Source of the DNA: Gracilaria caudata
Lineage: Eukaryota; Rhodophyta; Florideophyceae; Gracilariales; Gracilariaceae
DNA: 64,000 nt
NCBI GenBank assembly: GCA_030374735.1
Contig: JASCIV010000013.1
Coordinates: 1 to 64,000, forward strand
Reading direction: 5' to 3'
Shown: one piece after another, positions 28,214 through 39,533 of the stretch
Layout: each line of letters opens with the position of its first letter
Numbering within the stretch: the first letter of the stretch is position 1
Notes under the pieces: model-generated
Database searches by the model: none
Seen by the model: only the letters and a program-made list of their open reading frames with translations
What the model was told of the DNA's origin: nothing
Program-made: the position numbers and the translations under genes

Positions 28214-30127
28214 CTACATGTCTAGTCTCTGACGGAGGGGAGCACGTTTTGCAGTATGCGGCGTCCCACCTGACTGTCTCAAGCGCTTGGACCGTGGTTT
28301 CACTGGTGTTGTAGCGCTTGGAGCCTGGCAAATAAGACGAACCGTCGGGTCTGACACCGAGCAGTGAGGCGGTGGGACAATCTCGATTGCGCAAGAGTTT
28401 GCAAGTTGGAGTGTGGCCAAGAAATTGCGACATACATCATACGTACTACAACCGTGAAACACCGCGCTCATTGCCATCTCACTCACCCCCTGTTTGTCCT
28501 TTCTCTCCCGGAATTGGCCGAGAATTCGTTGCCCGTATGCAGCTATGTCGAATTCTGGTCGCTTCTCTTCCTCATCCAGGATCGGTTGTATTCGTGACGC
28601 CCAAGACTCCACTCTGCTCGCTAACTTTGCATCCACGGAATGCTGTTCCCAGAGCCCGCGTGTTCGCTCGAGGTATTTTCGGCACGTTTCTTCATAGCTG
28701 GAAGCTAGCTGAAGAAGCTGATCTTGGAACACAGAAGGTGAATCATTACTATCTGCCAAACGTTGCATTTCATTTGCTGACGCATCCATGCCTTCTATAC
28801 CTTCCAGGTCATCCCCTCCATCGTCCGCATCCGGATAAGGAGGTATGTCTATCTCCTCGTTGTCATCCATATCAAACGTCACAGTGTTGACTCCCATTTC
28901 AATGAGATCTTCTTCCTCCTCCATGTCATCAATCATCTCTCGATGTTCGTCAAAGATGACAGCCGTGGGTGAATTTCTCCTCATTCGCTCTCTCTTCTTT
29001 GTCATCCTCCGTCTCAAAATGTCCTGATAGCTATTCCTAGCACCTTCAAAGCAGAGGTAACTTCTAATAGAACTGCCCCGAGAGATAGGTCCCAAAAGGG
29101 CCTCCACCAATTCCATCTTGCTCATACCATCGTCCACAAACCCTATGTAAGGCTTGGGTTCGCTGTTTTTTCTAGGCTTCTGATACGTTTTGCCCACTTT
29201 TAACTCTTTATCCAGCTTCGGTATCTTCTGATGCGGATCCAGGAGCAAAAACGGATCTCGTTTCGGAGGCTCAAAGTCCTCTTTATCTACAGGCGAAACT
29301 TCAGGACTTCGTCGCTTCTTCGCTGAGCTCGCCACCGCTACTAAAATCTCCTCGCCATCATCAGGGGCAGCTATTGGTGGCGGGGTATGAAACCCATCAT
29401 CATTGTCAAAGTCAACATGAGTTGGCTGCGTAGCATCATGTTCTTCGACGTCTTCAGTTTCAGGTTGATGTTCCACTGCTGGTGGTTGACAGCCTTCAGG
29501 TAGCGCTTGTAAGTTCTCATCAAAAGGGGGACAACCTGGCATAATAAGCGCACCAGACGGATGCAAACGCGCCGATAACATATTGAACTTTGTTGACGCG
29601 ATTTGAGCAGCATCGGAACCATGCTGCACAAGCATCGGAGGGATTTGTTTCAAGCATGTGTTGTCCCGCAGAGAGCCTGGAGGCGGTAAATCTTTTGCTG
29701 GAAGTGTGACTTGACGCTCATCAATCTCCGGCAAACAATCATCCAAGGTGAGAAAATTAACCTCATCAGCCAGAAATTCATCATCCTCAACATTCTCATC
29801 AGAGCCGTCACCATCCTCTCGAGCAGAGTGTTTATTACTCTTTAGGTGGTTAAAAGACGCAACTGCCGTGTACACAAGACTGTACAAATGCTCGACCTTT
29901 CGCGAGTATATTGAAGTTGAGCCTTGTACAAGCAATGCGGCCTGCGCGAAGTCAACTTGAATAGAATTTGGCAACTGCGGTGAAGATGTTTCATCGAGAT
30001 TAATACCGAGAGTGGCGGCGTAGTGCGTAAGTTCTTTGGCGACATCTATGCTCCAGTTGGCGGCCAGGTCTCGTATCGGATTAAGCAACACACTGAAACT
30101 CGGTGTTTCAACAGCGCGTTGCGTCAT
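28214..30127 (-). CDS. NCAPH2: Condensin-II subunit CAP-H2 (kleisin beta)
   Basis: 637 residues. The N-terminal part matches CAP-H2: LLNPIRDLAANWSIDVAKEL, then QVDFAQAALLVQGSTSIYSR and KVEHLYSLVYTAV, followed by the conserved LTLDD patch. The middle is acidic and disordered, with a basic KKRRSPEVSP stretch. A C-terminal block, TYDVCRNFLATLQLANS, resembles the kleisin winged-helix region that contacts SMC. CAP-H2 bridges SMC2/SMC4 and the HEAT subunits in condensin II, which compacts chromosomes. Length is close to animal CAP-H2. It presumably works with unlinked CAP-D3 and CAP-G2. Ends in a basic tail (RSKRLRQS...). Confidence 0.9.
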   Translation of the reverse strand: MTQRAVETPSFSVLLNPIRDLAANWSIDVAKELTHYAATLGINLDETSSPQLPNSIQVDFAQAALLVQGSTSIYSRKVEHLYSLVYTAVASFNHLKSNKHSAREDGDGSDENVEDDEFLADEVNFLTLDDCLPEIDERQVTLPAKDLPPPGSLRDNTCLKQIPPMLVQHGSDAAQIASTKFNMLSARLHPSGALIMPGCPPFDENLQALPEGCQPPAVEHQPETEDVEEHDATQPTHVDFDNDDGFHTPPPIAAPDDGEEILVAVASSAKKRRSPEVSPVDKEDFEPPKRDPFLLLDPHQKIPKLDKELKVGKTYQKPRKNSEPKPYIGFVDDGMSKMELVEALLGPISRGSSIRSYLCFEGARNSYQDILRRRMTKKRERMRRNSPTAVIFDEHREMIDDMEEEEDLIEMGVNTVTFDMDDNEEIDIPPYPDADDGGDDLEGIEGMDASANEMQRLADSNDSPSVFQDQLLQLASSYEETCRKYLERTRGLWEQHSVDAKLASRVESWASRIQPILDEEEKRPEFDIAAYGQRILGQFRERKDKQGVSEMAMSAVFHGCSTYDVCRNFLATLQLANSCAIEIVPPPHCSVSDPTVRLICQAPSATTPVKPRSKRLRQSGGTPHTAKRAPLRQRLDM

Positions 30128-30232
30128 CGCAAACTCCGATAAATGCTATAAACAAGGGATGGTTCAGTTCGCAAAGTCGCCGATTAGCAATGAAGAAGGG
30201 CATGAATACTAGAAAAAAAAAGTGTTGTAGCG

Positions 30233-30652
30233 ATGGTGTTTTGGAGAGTCAAACAGCGTGTTTGTGAACAAGGCGCATTAGAGACGAAGCTGAGATCCGG
30301 CAACCCGCAAGCCGCTCCTACGCTCCAAACGTCTACCTCCGTACAATGGGACCAAGCAGTTCGCGAGGATGGACGTGCGCCACAACGGTGTGAGCGGTGT
30401 GAGTCACACGGTGTGACACACCCGTTGCGAGTGGATGATTTTGAAATTTTGAATTCAAGGAGTTCATGCCAGTCGGACAGTGTCAAGCACTCCAGAATAA
30501 CGGAGCTCCACCAAGATAACAGCAATGCATTTGCACTGCAAATTTTGCACTATTCTATCGAAGGTAGTATGACGGACGGTACAAAGGTACAGGTACCTGT
30601 GGCGTTCTTTGCACAACGGCACCAAGGTTACGATATTTTTGCCGAGCTATGA
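30233..30652 (+). CDS. Hypothetical 139-residue ORF
   Basis: An ATG-started frame divergent from CAP-H2. It has four Cys in QRCERCESHG-type spacing (C-x-x-C) around residue 52 and no membrane segment. No family recognised. The DNA includes a short GTGTGA/TCACAC inverted repeat. It could be chance coding. Confidence 0.25.
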   Translation: MVFWRVKQRVCEQGALETKLRSGNPQAAPTLQTSTSVQWDQAVREDGRAPQRCERCESHGVTHPLRVDDFEILNSRSSCQSDSVKHSRITELHQDNSNAFALQILHYSIEGSMTDGTKVQVPVAFFAQRHQGYDIFAEL

Positions 30653-32413
30653 AAGAAACGAGGTCACATCGCGGAGTTTGACTTTGTCGCGGGTGTCAAA
30701 AGCCACCTCGTATTAATATTTGATGAGTGCAGACTTGCAGCGCATGGAGATCAACATGATGCGCATGGGTTTTATGATGGAGCAAACTTTACCCAGAAAG
30801 CATCTCAGGGAGGATTCGTTAATAGTTGAGCGGCATCATCATCAATAATTCATGTCTTAAAAAAAACTTGTTTTGTTTTCGTCTTCCTCAGAACTGAGAC
30901 CCTTCGGGCCGAAGCATGTACTACATCCATTCTGCAAGGCGAGGCCATAATTATCGGCTGGGCCTCATTTTCGCTCTCAGCTCAAATCGTGAAGGCCAAG
31001 CATGGAGACGATCATCATGTATGATACAATTCGACATGGAACCTCAGAGCTCGCCCCCGAAGCCATTTCCAAACGTTCATCAAATTTTAGATGGGTTCAA
31101 CAGGCGCATTTGCGAGGATACCAAGGGTAGGTCAATTTTTGAAAACACCCTTCAGTCAAATCGAAGTGCTGAGCCGCCCTGGTCGCAACACGTATAGTAA
31201 ACCAGTTGACCTTGCCCGTCGTACATACTAGTGTCGTAGACATCATTACAAAGGGGCATGAATTTCAAGGGTGAGTTGCAAAGAGCAGACAATTCAATTA
31301 CCATTTAACCTTACATACACCTTGTTCCTGTCCCCTGCTATATTTCTACGCAGAGCAGAGATAAGGGAAGAGCTCCACGTTCCAAACAACCTTTGCGTTC
31401 TTTGTCAGAGAGTGCAAGCCATTTCATCCGAAGCCAGTCTGAAACTCTCTGAGAACCGATGTAACCTTATGCTGATGTTTACAAGTTTCGAGTCGTTCTT
31501 CTTCGTCTCGATGTAGACAAGTTACAACTGCATCCCCAACATAAGCAAGGAGAATAATTTCCATGAGCATCTTGGCAGGAGGAAGTCCAGGGTGGGACAC
31601 CATTTTTAGCCTCTGATGTATTGTACAAGATACCATTTCATGACTGTATGCTTAATAGAGATATGTCTCATGTTGTTCTTGACAATTTTCTCTCCGTAAG
31701 TGCATCTTTGCTGCTTTAAAAAGCCAGCCACTGGACACCTCTAGCAGTAAGCCCTTGCATATGCTAACTCGTCTTCCTTCTGAAGAGGAATATTCTCATA
31801 CCCGCTCAAAATCAGTACGTGTAGTCAACAATTCTGAGCTTACGGTCCGGTCCTTCTTTTCGCCCAATTGTCCTTCCCAGACTCTTGATTTCACGGCTTA
31901 ACATTACCTCGTCGATAACAGCCTTTCGAGGTTTTCTCCGCTCGGGAGCGCCGCTTCAGAAAGGTAACGGTGCCGTTAACATTAAGTTACCACGCGAACC
32001 CATGAGTCAAATTCCCAGTCATTATCGGTACACGAGACTGCAGTGTAAGGCCCATTATTAATCTTACTATGATGCGGTGCCACGACAAACAATTCTGCAA
32101 GTCCCATCCTCGCGAAGTGTTTGAGCACATACATACACACGTAAGATGCTCAGAGTACGGAACGGAACCTAAGGTTACTTATATTGTTATGTATATTTGT
32201 TATCAAGCCCGATGCGGCGTCGAAATGCGATCTACGATAATGACGTCACGGTGGTGTAACTCTCGAAGTCAATTCATCAAACGGATTGTCTTCAGTCCGT
32301 ATAAAAGGAAGACGGAGAGATGATCGCCATCGTTTCCGTCACCCACATCAGCTCGTGATTCTACAACTGCAATCGTTTCCAAACATCAATTGTCCATCAA
32401 CCATCAATATACC
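30653..32413. other. 1.7-kb intergenic region
   Basis: No gene supported. ACCAAGGGTAG (about 31118) and TACAAAGGTAC (about 30584, just upstream) resemble arms of the hairpin motif. The right end is the promoter of the spondin-type gene. Confidence 0.55.
32300..32307 (+). promoter_or_regulatory. TATA box of the spondin-domain gene
   Basis: TATAAAAG about 107 nt before the start codon, with a pyrimidine/ATC-rich stretch ~30 nt downstream that could be the initiation site. It is the cleanest TATA box in the window. Confidence 0.65.
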
Positions 32414-33097
32414 ATGCTCTCGAACGTTATCAAAGCTCTACTGACCCTGGCTCTCATCGAAACGGTTTTTGCAACCGGAGCGAAGGCCTCATGCAAGAAA
32501 GCGGAGTACAAAATTACGTTCCGCAATATGTTAACTCCAGCTGAGTTCGGTGATAAAATCCCTGAGGGTGGTCTCGTTTTCTCCCCCATAACCGGCGCCT
32601 CCCACTCGAATCGCATTTCACTTCTCACAGTACGCGGATACGCCTCTCCTCAAGTAGAACAAATTGCTGAAACTGGCGATAATGGTCGTCTGGTCAAGTT
32701 TGCGGAACATCTTCGAGACGCCAAGAAGGGAGTGAAGACCGTCGTTGCAGCCACTGGCCCTACTCTGTCGGGAAACCGTACGACTTTGCGCTTCATGGTT
32801 GACTGCAATCATCCGTTTGTCACGTTTGTTGGAATGATCGCCCCGTCTCCGGACTGGTTGGTGCTTGTCGCCAACAGAAACTTGTATGAGAAGGGACGTT
32901 TCGTCCCTTCTGTTTGGGGTAAGCTTATTGCTTATGACGCCGGCACTGATGATGGAGGAGATTTCACCAACCCTACAGATGCTAGTCTTGATAAGCCTTC
33001 CGAACCACAGAAAAACATTGCTCCTTTGGTTGAGGACGACACAGACGCATTCGATGGTCGACCTGTGGGTACCTACTTCATCAAAAGAATTCGATGA
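32414..33097 (+). CDS. Secreted Spondin_N-domain protein
   Basis: 227 residues from the ATG at 32414; eight more upstream codons begin at TTG. MLSNVIKALLTLALIETVFA is a signal peptide. Residues ~28-200 match the Spondin_N (F-spondin N-terminal) fold: YKITFRNMLTPAEFGDKIPEG, FSPITGASHS, FVGMIAPSPDWLVLVANRNL and the calcium/turn signature IAYDAGTDDGGDF, ending EPQKNIAPL. The family is extracellular and found in animals, bacteria and some algae; roles include adhesion and matrix binding. No thrombospondin repeats or membrane anchor follow, so the domain stands alone. Isolated between long empty regions and under its own TATA promoter. Confidence 0.88.
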   Translation: MLSNVIKALLTLALIETVFATGAKASCKKAEYKITFRNMLTPAEFGDKIPEGGLVFSPITGASHSNRISLLTVRGYASPQVEQIAETGDNGRLVKFAEHLRDAKKGVKTVVAATGPTLSGNRTTLRFMVDCNHPFVTFVGMIAPSPDWLVLVANRNLYEKGRFVPSVWGKLIAYDAGTDDGGDFTNPTDASLDKPSEPQKNIAPLVEDDTDAFDGRPVGTYFIKRIR

Positions 33098-34614
33098 TTG
33101 TCTGTAGTCACGGATGGACGGGTTGAATAGTATTGCAAGACTCTAATTGCTCTTAACTATTGACGGGAGAAAGTGACAATCTTTCTTTGGTTTTATTGTG
33201 ACCCCGTAGGGTTTGTGAGTAAAGTATGGGCTTTATCCGAATATCAGTCACTTCAGATTCTTCTTCTTTCTCTAATCGACACACTCTGGTTGACAGAGAA
33301 GTGCGACATGAGTCGAGATGCGAATGGTTCTACGTCAGTCGTCATTGCGAACGATATGCAACCGAAACTCATCGAACTTGGATATCATCACGATCCACGT
33401 ATTAGCCCATATCTCTCTGAGAGACCAACGCCTTCAACCTGCCCTGAAGTGTTCTGAAGCCATTATCAAACTCAAGAGTCTTGAGTCATGACCCTTTCCT
33501 ACTCCTCTGGAGCCACCCGCAGCTCCTCCACACGTCTGCGCACCTTCTCTTTTATCATTCTAATCAGAATCATCATGCTGTCCCATAGATTTATCGAAAG
33601 GTTTTGATATACTGGCTAACACTCAAAATGTTAACGTGTTTGTCAGGTAATTGCCCCATAATTTGGTACGTGAAAGGGAGCTCCCAACATGTGAGTATGC
33701 ATGTTTCACACTAACATGAGAAGGGAATGATTGTGGTGTTGGAATACTCCTCTGCTTACCTTCTCAGATGTAGAAAAGGCGGAACGACCAAGACTTCGCT
33801 TTTTTATGTACAACGGCCTCTTACCGAACATCACATTGGCCTGCAGATATCGTGGACGTAGTTTGGGCTACAATTCGAAGCCGACTCCGCTATCGAGACG
33901 AGTTCCCGGAGCCTGCAATGGAACGCAAGAGGACCAGCAAGACAATCAAATATAATCAACACCAATCACTTGCAATCATTTCGAAGAAGAGCTTTAATTA
34001 TTACAGAGTTTGTGCATATATGTGCACCTCAAATGCTAGTTAAGGGAACCTGTGCGCACAATCCAAAAGCCACAAGAGCCATTGTCAGAGATAACCGTTT
34101 AGTTAGTCCCAAATAGTAGCCGTACCTTTTGCCGCCCGCGGAACTCAACACATCGTTCAGAGAAGAAACATAAGAGCAAAGAGAAAAGCAGAAACAAAAC
34201 TTCCGTCAGTGACAGTTCTTAAAACATCCTCCCTCCCCAATCTCAGGGAGAGATCACAACCCGACAGTCCACCGACGAGACACCGACGGGAGACCTGCAG
34301 ACGGCCTTAATTTTGCAACCTTCAATTGAGAGAAAGGGACCGCACTGGTGAGCTCCATCTGGGGAACGATCTACAACCCAACGCCCAAGGGGCACGCGGG
34401 ACTGGTGCCAGGAGCTTTGCAGCCTGAGAACGAAGAGCCAACTCCATTGCTGCAGGAACATTACAACCTGACATATTCACGACCTCGGCCAATGGACAAG
34501 CAGGACCGGCACCAGCTGTTTTGCGACCCAAATGTTACCAAACAAGATTGAGGTAACTCACCGTTTGCAATGAAGGCAACCACCAGTTGACGACTCGGCG
34601 ACAAGGCCCTGTCC

Positions 34615-34636
34615 TGTTGTCCAAAATAAAGAAGAA
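34615..34636 (+). repeat. 22-nt block shared with 57 kb region
   Basis: TGTTGTCCAAAATAAAGAAG plus two bases is identical to 57163-57184. The AATAAAG inside suggests the 3' end of a retroelement or LTR. Confidence 0.7.
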
Positions 34637-35763
34637 AGCAGACAAGTCTCTGTCACCCATGACAGAAACGAGAGAGACGGCGGAAGGCTTCGGCGAGGAT
34701 GGGCGAAATGCTTCGGTGTCGATGGAAGACGAACATGTTGAGAGAATGAAACCATACACATGTGGAGATGCGAAATGTCGAGCCCGAAGCAAAGAGAAAG
34801 GAGATTGTAGCGGTGATTGAAGTTGAGAGTGAGGAGGAAGAAACAGGAGAAAGAGTGAGAGAAGAACCTGTATTTATAGTAAACCCGGAGACCTCTTGCG
34901 ACTTAGGAGAGTATGGATCTAGAAGTCCAGGAGAGGATTTGTGCACAAGTCCGCGAGAGGATGGGTGTACAAGCCAGTGCAAGTACAATATCGATAAATA
35001 CACTTACTGTCGGTATAGGGTGAACGCAAGTGCGCTCAACCTCCAATAGGGACAAACTCGTCGTTAATGAAAACAAGAAGAACGACGACGTCGGTTTGGC
35101 CGTCAGCATTAAATGCTTTCAATTCAGTGCAGTCGGCGAGAGCAACTGAACCATTTATTGGATCGTTCCGAGGCGCGCCTTGTGTTATGCATGCATTCAT
35201 TTGCCGCCCACTGAGTCAACAAGCGTCTTCAGCTTCTAGATATCAAACATTTTCCAATGAGCATTGCCGAATTTTCTCGAAACGCGAGGACAACAGAAGA
35301 GTTTGTCGACACTCCTTGAACCGAGTCTTGGTTTAAGAATGATCCTTGGTTTGCACTGCATTTCGAAAGAAGTGTTAACTCTGAAGTTGGTGAATCCAAG
35401 ACGTTTAGGCTGAATGTCACACCCCCGGTTCAGGGCGTGTTCGTCGGCGGCTAGCCAAAGCAATAGTAAGTTTGTTTTCTACAGTGTTTGGGGATTTTGT
35501 CTCTTGACGGTCACGGGTGCATAGGGTTCATCGTTCGGTTGCTAAAACCACAGTGTAACAGTGAGCAGAGTCTTGAGGTAACTTTCGACCCTCGATCCAC
35601 TGTGCCAGAGATCTACGAGAGGCACGTAATAAGTCTACTCAACAACTCGTGTGCGAGAAATACATGTGGTAGAATACCATTGTACGTTGCTCTTTGATTG
35701 TTGAGGAATTGTGTCCAGCGGAATGGACTGTGGGTGCTATGCAGCCAAAACAGGAGGCTCAAG

Positions 35764-35803
35764 ATACCAATGATACAGTACAACGGTGCTGTATCATTGG
35801 TAT
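35764..35803. repeat. Perfect hairpin, 15-bp arms
   Basis: ATACCAATGATACAG and its exact complement lie around a 10-nt loop. Confidence 0.9.
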
Positions 35804-36131
35804 GGACAAAGGACCCGAAAATGTTGTTTCGGATTTGGTTCGAGAGGGCCCGATAGGAAGGTGGTCTTCTTGGGGAGAGAGGAGTTTGGGTGTGTGTGTG
35901 TGTGTACTAGGAGACTCTTCAGTACAGGACCCCTACCTTGAAGGCGGAATGAAGCTCAATGCGCCGGAGACATATTTGGAATGGTACAAGGCATTCTCTC
36001 TTGATCACCATGTTGTAGACGACATCATCTGTTCGGCTCTCGGAAAGCTCTTGTTCAACAGAAATGATGGACAATAGCACTTGTTGACCTCTTTTACGTC
36101 ATATTCTGCGTGATGACGAGGTGGAATCTCA

Positions 36132-36149
36132 AGAGAGAGAGAGAGAGAG
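36132..36149. repeat. (AG)n microsatellite
   Basis: Nine AG dinucleotides. Confidence 0.9.
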
Positions 36150-36213
36150 TCGAAAACGCACAGGAAGCGGTTGCGATATGGTAAAGCCTTGTGTTTTTTC
36201 GGTGCGTGTTGCT

Positions 36214-36429
36214 TCAAAGCGTGTACCACATGGAGTATAATTCAGGCAAAAGTTCCGTCGTACACCACGCGTCAAAGTCGCATATTCCCGTCGTCCGCTC
36301 AGGATCGCAAATGGTGTCATCAAAAGAGCGACATTTTTGTCGGAGTCTACAGGAACGAGACAGGAGCTGGAGCTGGACCACAACATGCCAACAGCAGCTT
36401 GATTTCTTTTTGTGGTCACACACGCCCAC
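36214..36429 (-). pseudogene. Decayed gene fragment, copy 1
   Basis: The minus-strand frame reads KCRSFDDTICDPERTTGICDF then DAWCTTELL. The plus strand near 44 kb gives KKCDSFDDT, then after a frame change DPELVVAGNCNFDAWCTT. The shared protein-level pattern and conserved Cys spacing suggest two decayed copies of one gene or element. The family is not recognised. Confidence 0.5.
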
Positions 36430-36964
36430 GCTAGCCTACTATGGTACACTACACCGGGTATGTAGCGCAGTTGGCACTTTTCCTGCTCTAGCACTCCATG
36501 AGACAACGAAAAAGTCATATGTCGTTTATCACAGACGGAATCGGCCATATCTTCCCCGATCTGTGCGCCGCACTTATTACCTAACATGATTCTAACCACA
36601 ACAACCACTGAGCTGCTCTGCTCTGTGCCTCACACTCATCACGGATGGTACCATCGACGGATCCCAACTTACGAAAGCGTTAGCTTGTCATTTGTCGTAG
36701 ACAGCATTGCTTTCCACTACTTCCCATGCTCCGACCGATTGGTGCGGGAATATACAATGAAGATTGCATCTTGTCAGCGTGCAGCACAAGCTCCACCAAA
36801 ACACCATCGAGACATTACTGCCCAATCACGTGCCCAAAAGCTCACCATGAGCGTCGCACGACCCACATGCACTCATTCCAGTGACAAAAGGGCAACGCGC
36901 ACAAACACGCGAGTGATCGAGAACCCTATAAACTCTCGAGACTTTCACAAACGAAGGCAACTCA

Positions 36965-39277
36965 CTATCGCCGCCCGCGTATAGTTCCGCTCTCGCCTCT
37001 GGTGTGCGAACGAACCGAGTTCATTCGCAACGAAGCATTCTCCTCCGCCGAATTAAATGGCCAAATGCTCCATTGCGGTCGAGTGCCCATTCCATTATTC
37101 CTCTCGCGTTCGGCAAACCGCTTCGCCCCATACAAGATATCCGCCCCGTTCTCCGCGGCATGCTTTGCGTACGCGCGCTGGAATACGCGAGATGCTAGGT
37201 CAGGAAACTCGCTCTCCTCAAGCACGTCCGCGTCATCGATTGTATCCACACTATTCGTCACGGTGGAAGACTCACGCACATCACTCTTTCGAACTGGAAG
37301 CCCCGCAATGCTAGTACTAAACGTGTCCGACTCGGGCTCCCGCATATCACTAATCGTGCGCAGCGCATCGTCCAACTCCGAAGTCTGTCTGGACTGAGCG
37401 AATTGCATATCAGCCGCCTCAAAGCTGTCCGATTCCGATGCCGATAGCGAGAATGACCCATTACTAGTAAGATCGCTACCATCCTCGCTATCCTCATCCG
37501 TATCAAAGCTATTTGAGGGGCTAGACAAGAAGCGCGGTTTGAACGAAGGCCACGCCGGCATGCTAGATGGTCCGTCATCCGGAAAGCCGTTCAGCGATGG
37601 CTGTAGATCTGATGCACGACGAGTAGGAGCAACCGCAGACGACTCGATATTCGATTGAAGCGATATATCGTCATCGATCTGACTGAACGGCTGTGCTCGG
37701 TGACGCGCCAGCAGATCGGCCAACGGCTCCTGACTGGGCTCAATCGGCGCAAGACGAGTGGACTTTCTAGTGCGCTTCGCCGAGCGCGTAGGCACATCCA
37801 GACTGGCCAATCGTCGCACGTCGAAGTCCGATGCCACGCGACGCGTAGTAGAAGTGCGTCGTCTGAGCAGGTGCGCGCTGCTCAAGGTACGCGGCGCTGG
37901 TATTTCCACGACGGGCGTCGCGGCCGGTTCCGCTTCCACGAGCGCGAGCGCGTCCAACAGATCGCGCACAGCGGGCGCGGCGGCAGCATGCGCCGAGTGC
38001 AAGGCGAGTCGTGCCTGCAACATCTTGGTGAGCGCATCCAAGTCAATCTGCGACGAACGCAGATCGGCGGGGGAGAGCAAGATGAACACGTTGGAGGCGG
38101 CGGCGACAATATTGGGCTGACGCGCATGTTTGACCAACACGAGCAACACGAGCTGCGGCAAATTAGCCGCCACGACGGCGGCGCGGTTACGATCGTAACA
38201 ATGAATGAGCTGCTTTAAAGCAACGAGGGTGGGATGCATGACGGCTATGATGGCGGTATGTGGACGAGCAGCCTCCGAAAGAGAGCGCGCTGCTTGCGCG
38301 GTATGGGCGTGTTTAGCGACCTGTACATTGCCGGAAAGCAACTTAGCCAACAACGAAAGCGCGGGCGGCAGGGCAGGGGGCGGGAGACGAGGAAGCACGT
38401 GCACGAGGGGGGCAACCAAAGCAGAGGGCGAGGTCAAATGAGTGGGCAGCGCACACAGGATCTGAACAGTAGGCACCAACTCCGGCTCCTTGGCATGACG
38501 CAAGGACGCAATGAGCTGCGGCAACAGCAGGTTATACGGCAGCTCCGGCAGCGAAGCAGACGGCCTCAACAGCGCGGCAAAGTAACGCAACACATGTGCA
38601 CGGCATTCGTTGAGCTGCAACGCGCGCACCAGCAAATGAGACATCCTCAGCTCATTCAACGTAGCCCTCAACAGCACGTGTTGCGCCGACAACAACGCCA
38701 CCAGGAAGTGTGCCGCGCCGATCACCAACGGCGGCCTACCGGTATGCACGGCCCTCAACAGAGCCGCATGCAACGCGCCCAACAAAGCGCGATCGCACAA
38801 CGCTCGACAGCTCGCAAACGACGGCATCTCCGCCAACGTGGCGAGAGCGCGCAGCGCCGCGGCCGCGGCCGCATCCTCCTCGCCCACGCTCGCAGTAAGT
38901 AAAGGCGCCCTCAACAACGGCAGTGCCAACTGCGCCAACGCCCTGGGCACACCACCCGCCACCGTGGCGCGCGGCGCGCGCAATAAATCAGCCAACACAT
39001 GCAGCGCATCTGCGGCGTAGGCGTGCAGCGTAGCGGCGCGTAGCAACGCCGGCGCCAGTTGCATGCGTAGTAGCGGCGCGCGCGCGGCTGGACGCAGTGT
39101 GACGACGGCGCGGAGCGCGCGGAGCGCGGGACGCAGCTGCGTGTAGGGCGGTGCGAGGGAGGAGCGTAGCGAGACGGCCAGCAGCGATAGACGGGCTTGA
39201 CAGGGGGTGGCGTCTCGACGCGCGGCGAGCAGCTCGAGCGCGGCGGCGGTGAGCTCGGCGTCGGGCGCGGACGCCAT
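36965..39277 (-). CDS. ARM/HEAT-like helical repeat protein
   Basis: 770 residues from an ATG. Residues 1-460 are almost wholly Leu/Ala-rich helices with repeat-like spacing (for example LRALATLAEMPSFASCRAL, LRYFAALLRPSASLPELP and LPQLVLLVLVKHARQPNIV), as in armadillo or HEAT solenoids. Residues ~460-770 are polar, with Ser/Asp-rich stretches and basic KRTRKST and RRRTSTTRR clusters that could be nuclear-localisation signals. No specific family is recognised. GC content is very high in the 5' half and normal in the 3' half, following the Ala/Leu bias. It is tandem with the GH13 gene upstream on the same strand, 256 bp apart. Scaffold function is inferred. Confidence 0.75.
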   Translation of the reverse strand: MASAPDAELTAAALELLAARRDATPCQARLSLLAVSLRSSLAPPYTQLRPALRALRAVVTLRPAARAPLLRMQLAPALLRAATLHAYAADALHVLADLLRAPRATVAGGVPRALAQLALPLLRAPLLTASVGEEDAAAAAALRALATLAEMPSFASCRALCDRALLGALHAALLRAVHTGRPPLVIGAAHFLVALLSAQHVLLRATLNELRMSHLLVRALQLNECRAHVLRYFAALLRPSASLPELPYNLLLPQLIASLRHAKEPELVPTVQILCALPTHLTSPSALVAPLVHVLPRLPPPALPPALSLLAKLLSGNVQVAKHAHTAQAARSLSEAARPHTAIIAVMHPTLVALKQLIHCYDRNRAAVVAANLPQLVLLVLVKHARQPNIVAAASNVFILLSPADLRSSQIDLDALTKMLQARLALHSAHAAAAPAVRDLLDALALVEAEPAATPVVEIPAPRTLSSAHLLRRRTSTTRRVASDFDVRRLASLDVPTRSAKRTRKSTRLAPIEPSQEPLADLLARHRAQPFSQIDDDISLQSNIESSAVAPTRRASDLQPSLNGFPDDGPSSMPAWPSFKPRFLSSPSNSFDTDEDSEDGSDLTSNGSFSLSASESDSFEAADMQFAQSRQTSELDDALRTISDMREPESDTFSTSIAGLPVRKSDVRESSTVTNSVDTIDDADVLEESEFPDLASRVFQRAYAKHAAENGADILYGAKRFAERERNNGMGTRPQWSIWPFNSAEENASLRMNSVRSHTRGESGTIRGRR

Positions 39278-39533
39278 GGCACGGGGCGGTGGGCGCGACG
39301 GCGGCGGGGGTCGTGTCGGAGGGCCGCGTGTCGGGGGGACGCGTGTCGGGGGTCGCGACGGTGAGACCGTGAGAGGGGCGCGCGCAGTGTCTGCGAAGGT
39401 AGCGTTTCGGCGCGCCGTTTACGCGGGGCGCGTATCGTACACTGCGATACAAATGTGCGAACGTACAAAGATACGTCAGGTGCACGATCACAAGTCGCGA
39501 GGCCGACGCAAAATTCAAACTCTCGCGCGTCTG

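Larger units (their letters stand above)
33098..36964. other. 3.9-kb gene-poor region, transposon-like debris
   Basis: No intact gene. It contains a 22-nt block shared with 57163-57184, a perfect hairpin at 35764-35803, (TG)n at 35891-35904, (AG)n at 36132-36149 and a protein-like fragment at 36214-36429 repeated in inverse orientation near 44 kb. Confidence 0.6.

Noticed and set aside
35694..36077. 127-codon plus-strand frame
   Set aside because: Contains the perfect hairpin and a (TG)n run, with no domain or start context; probably repeat debris.
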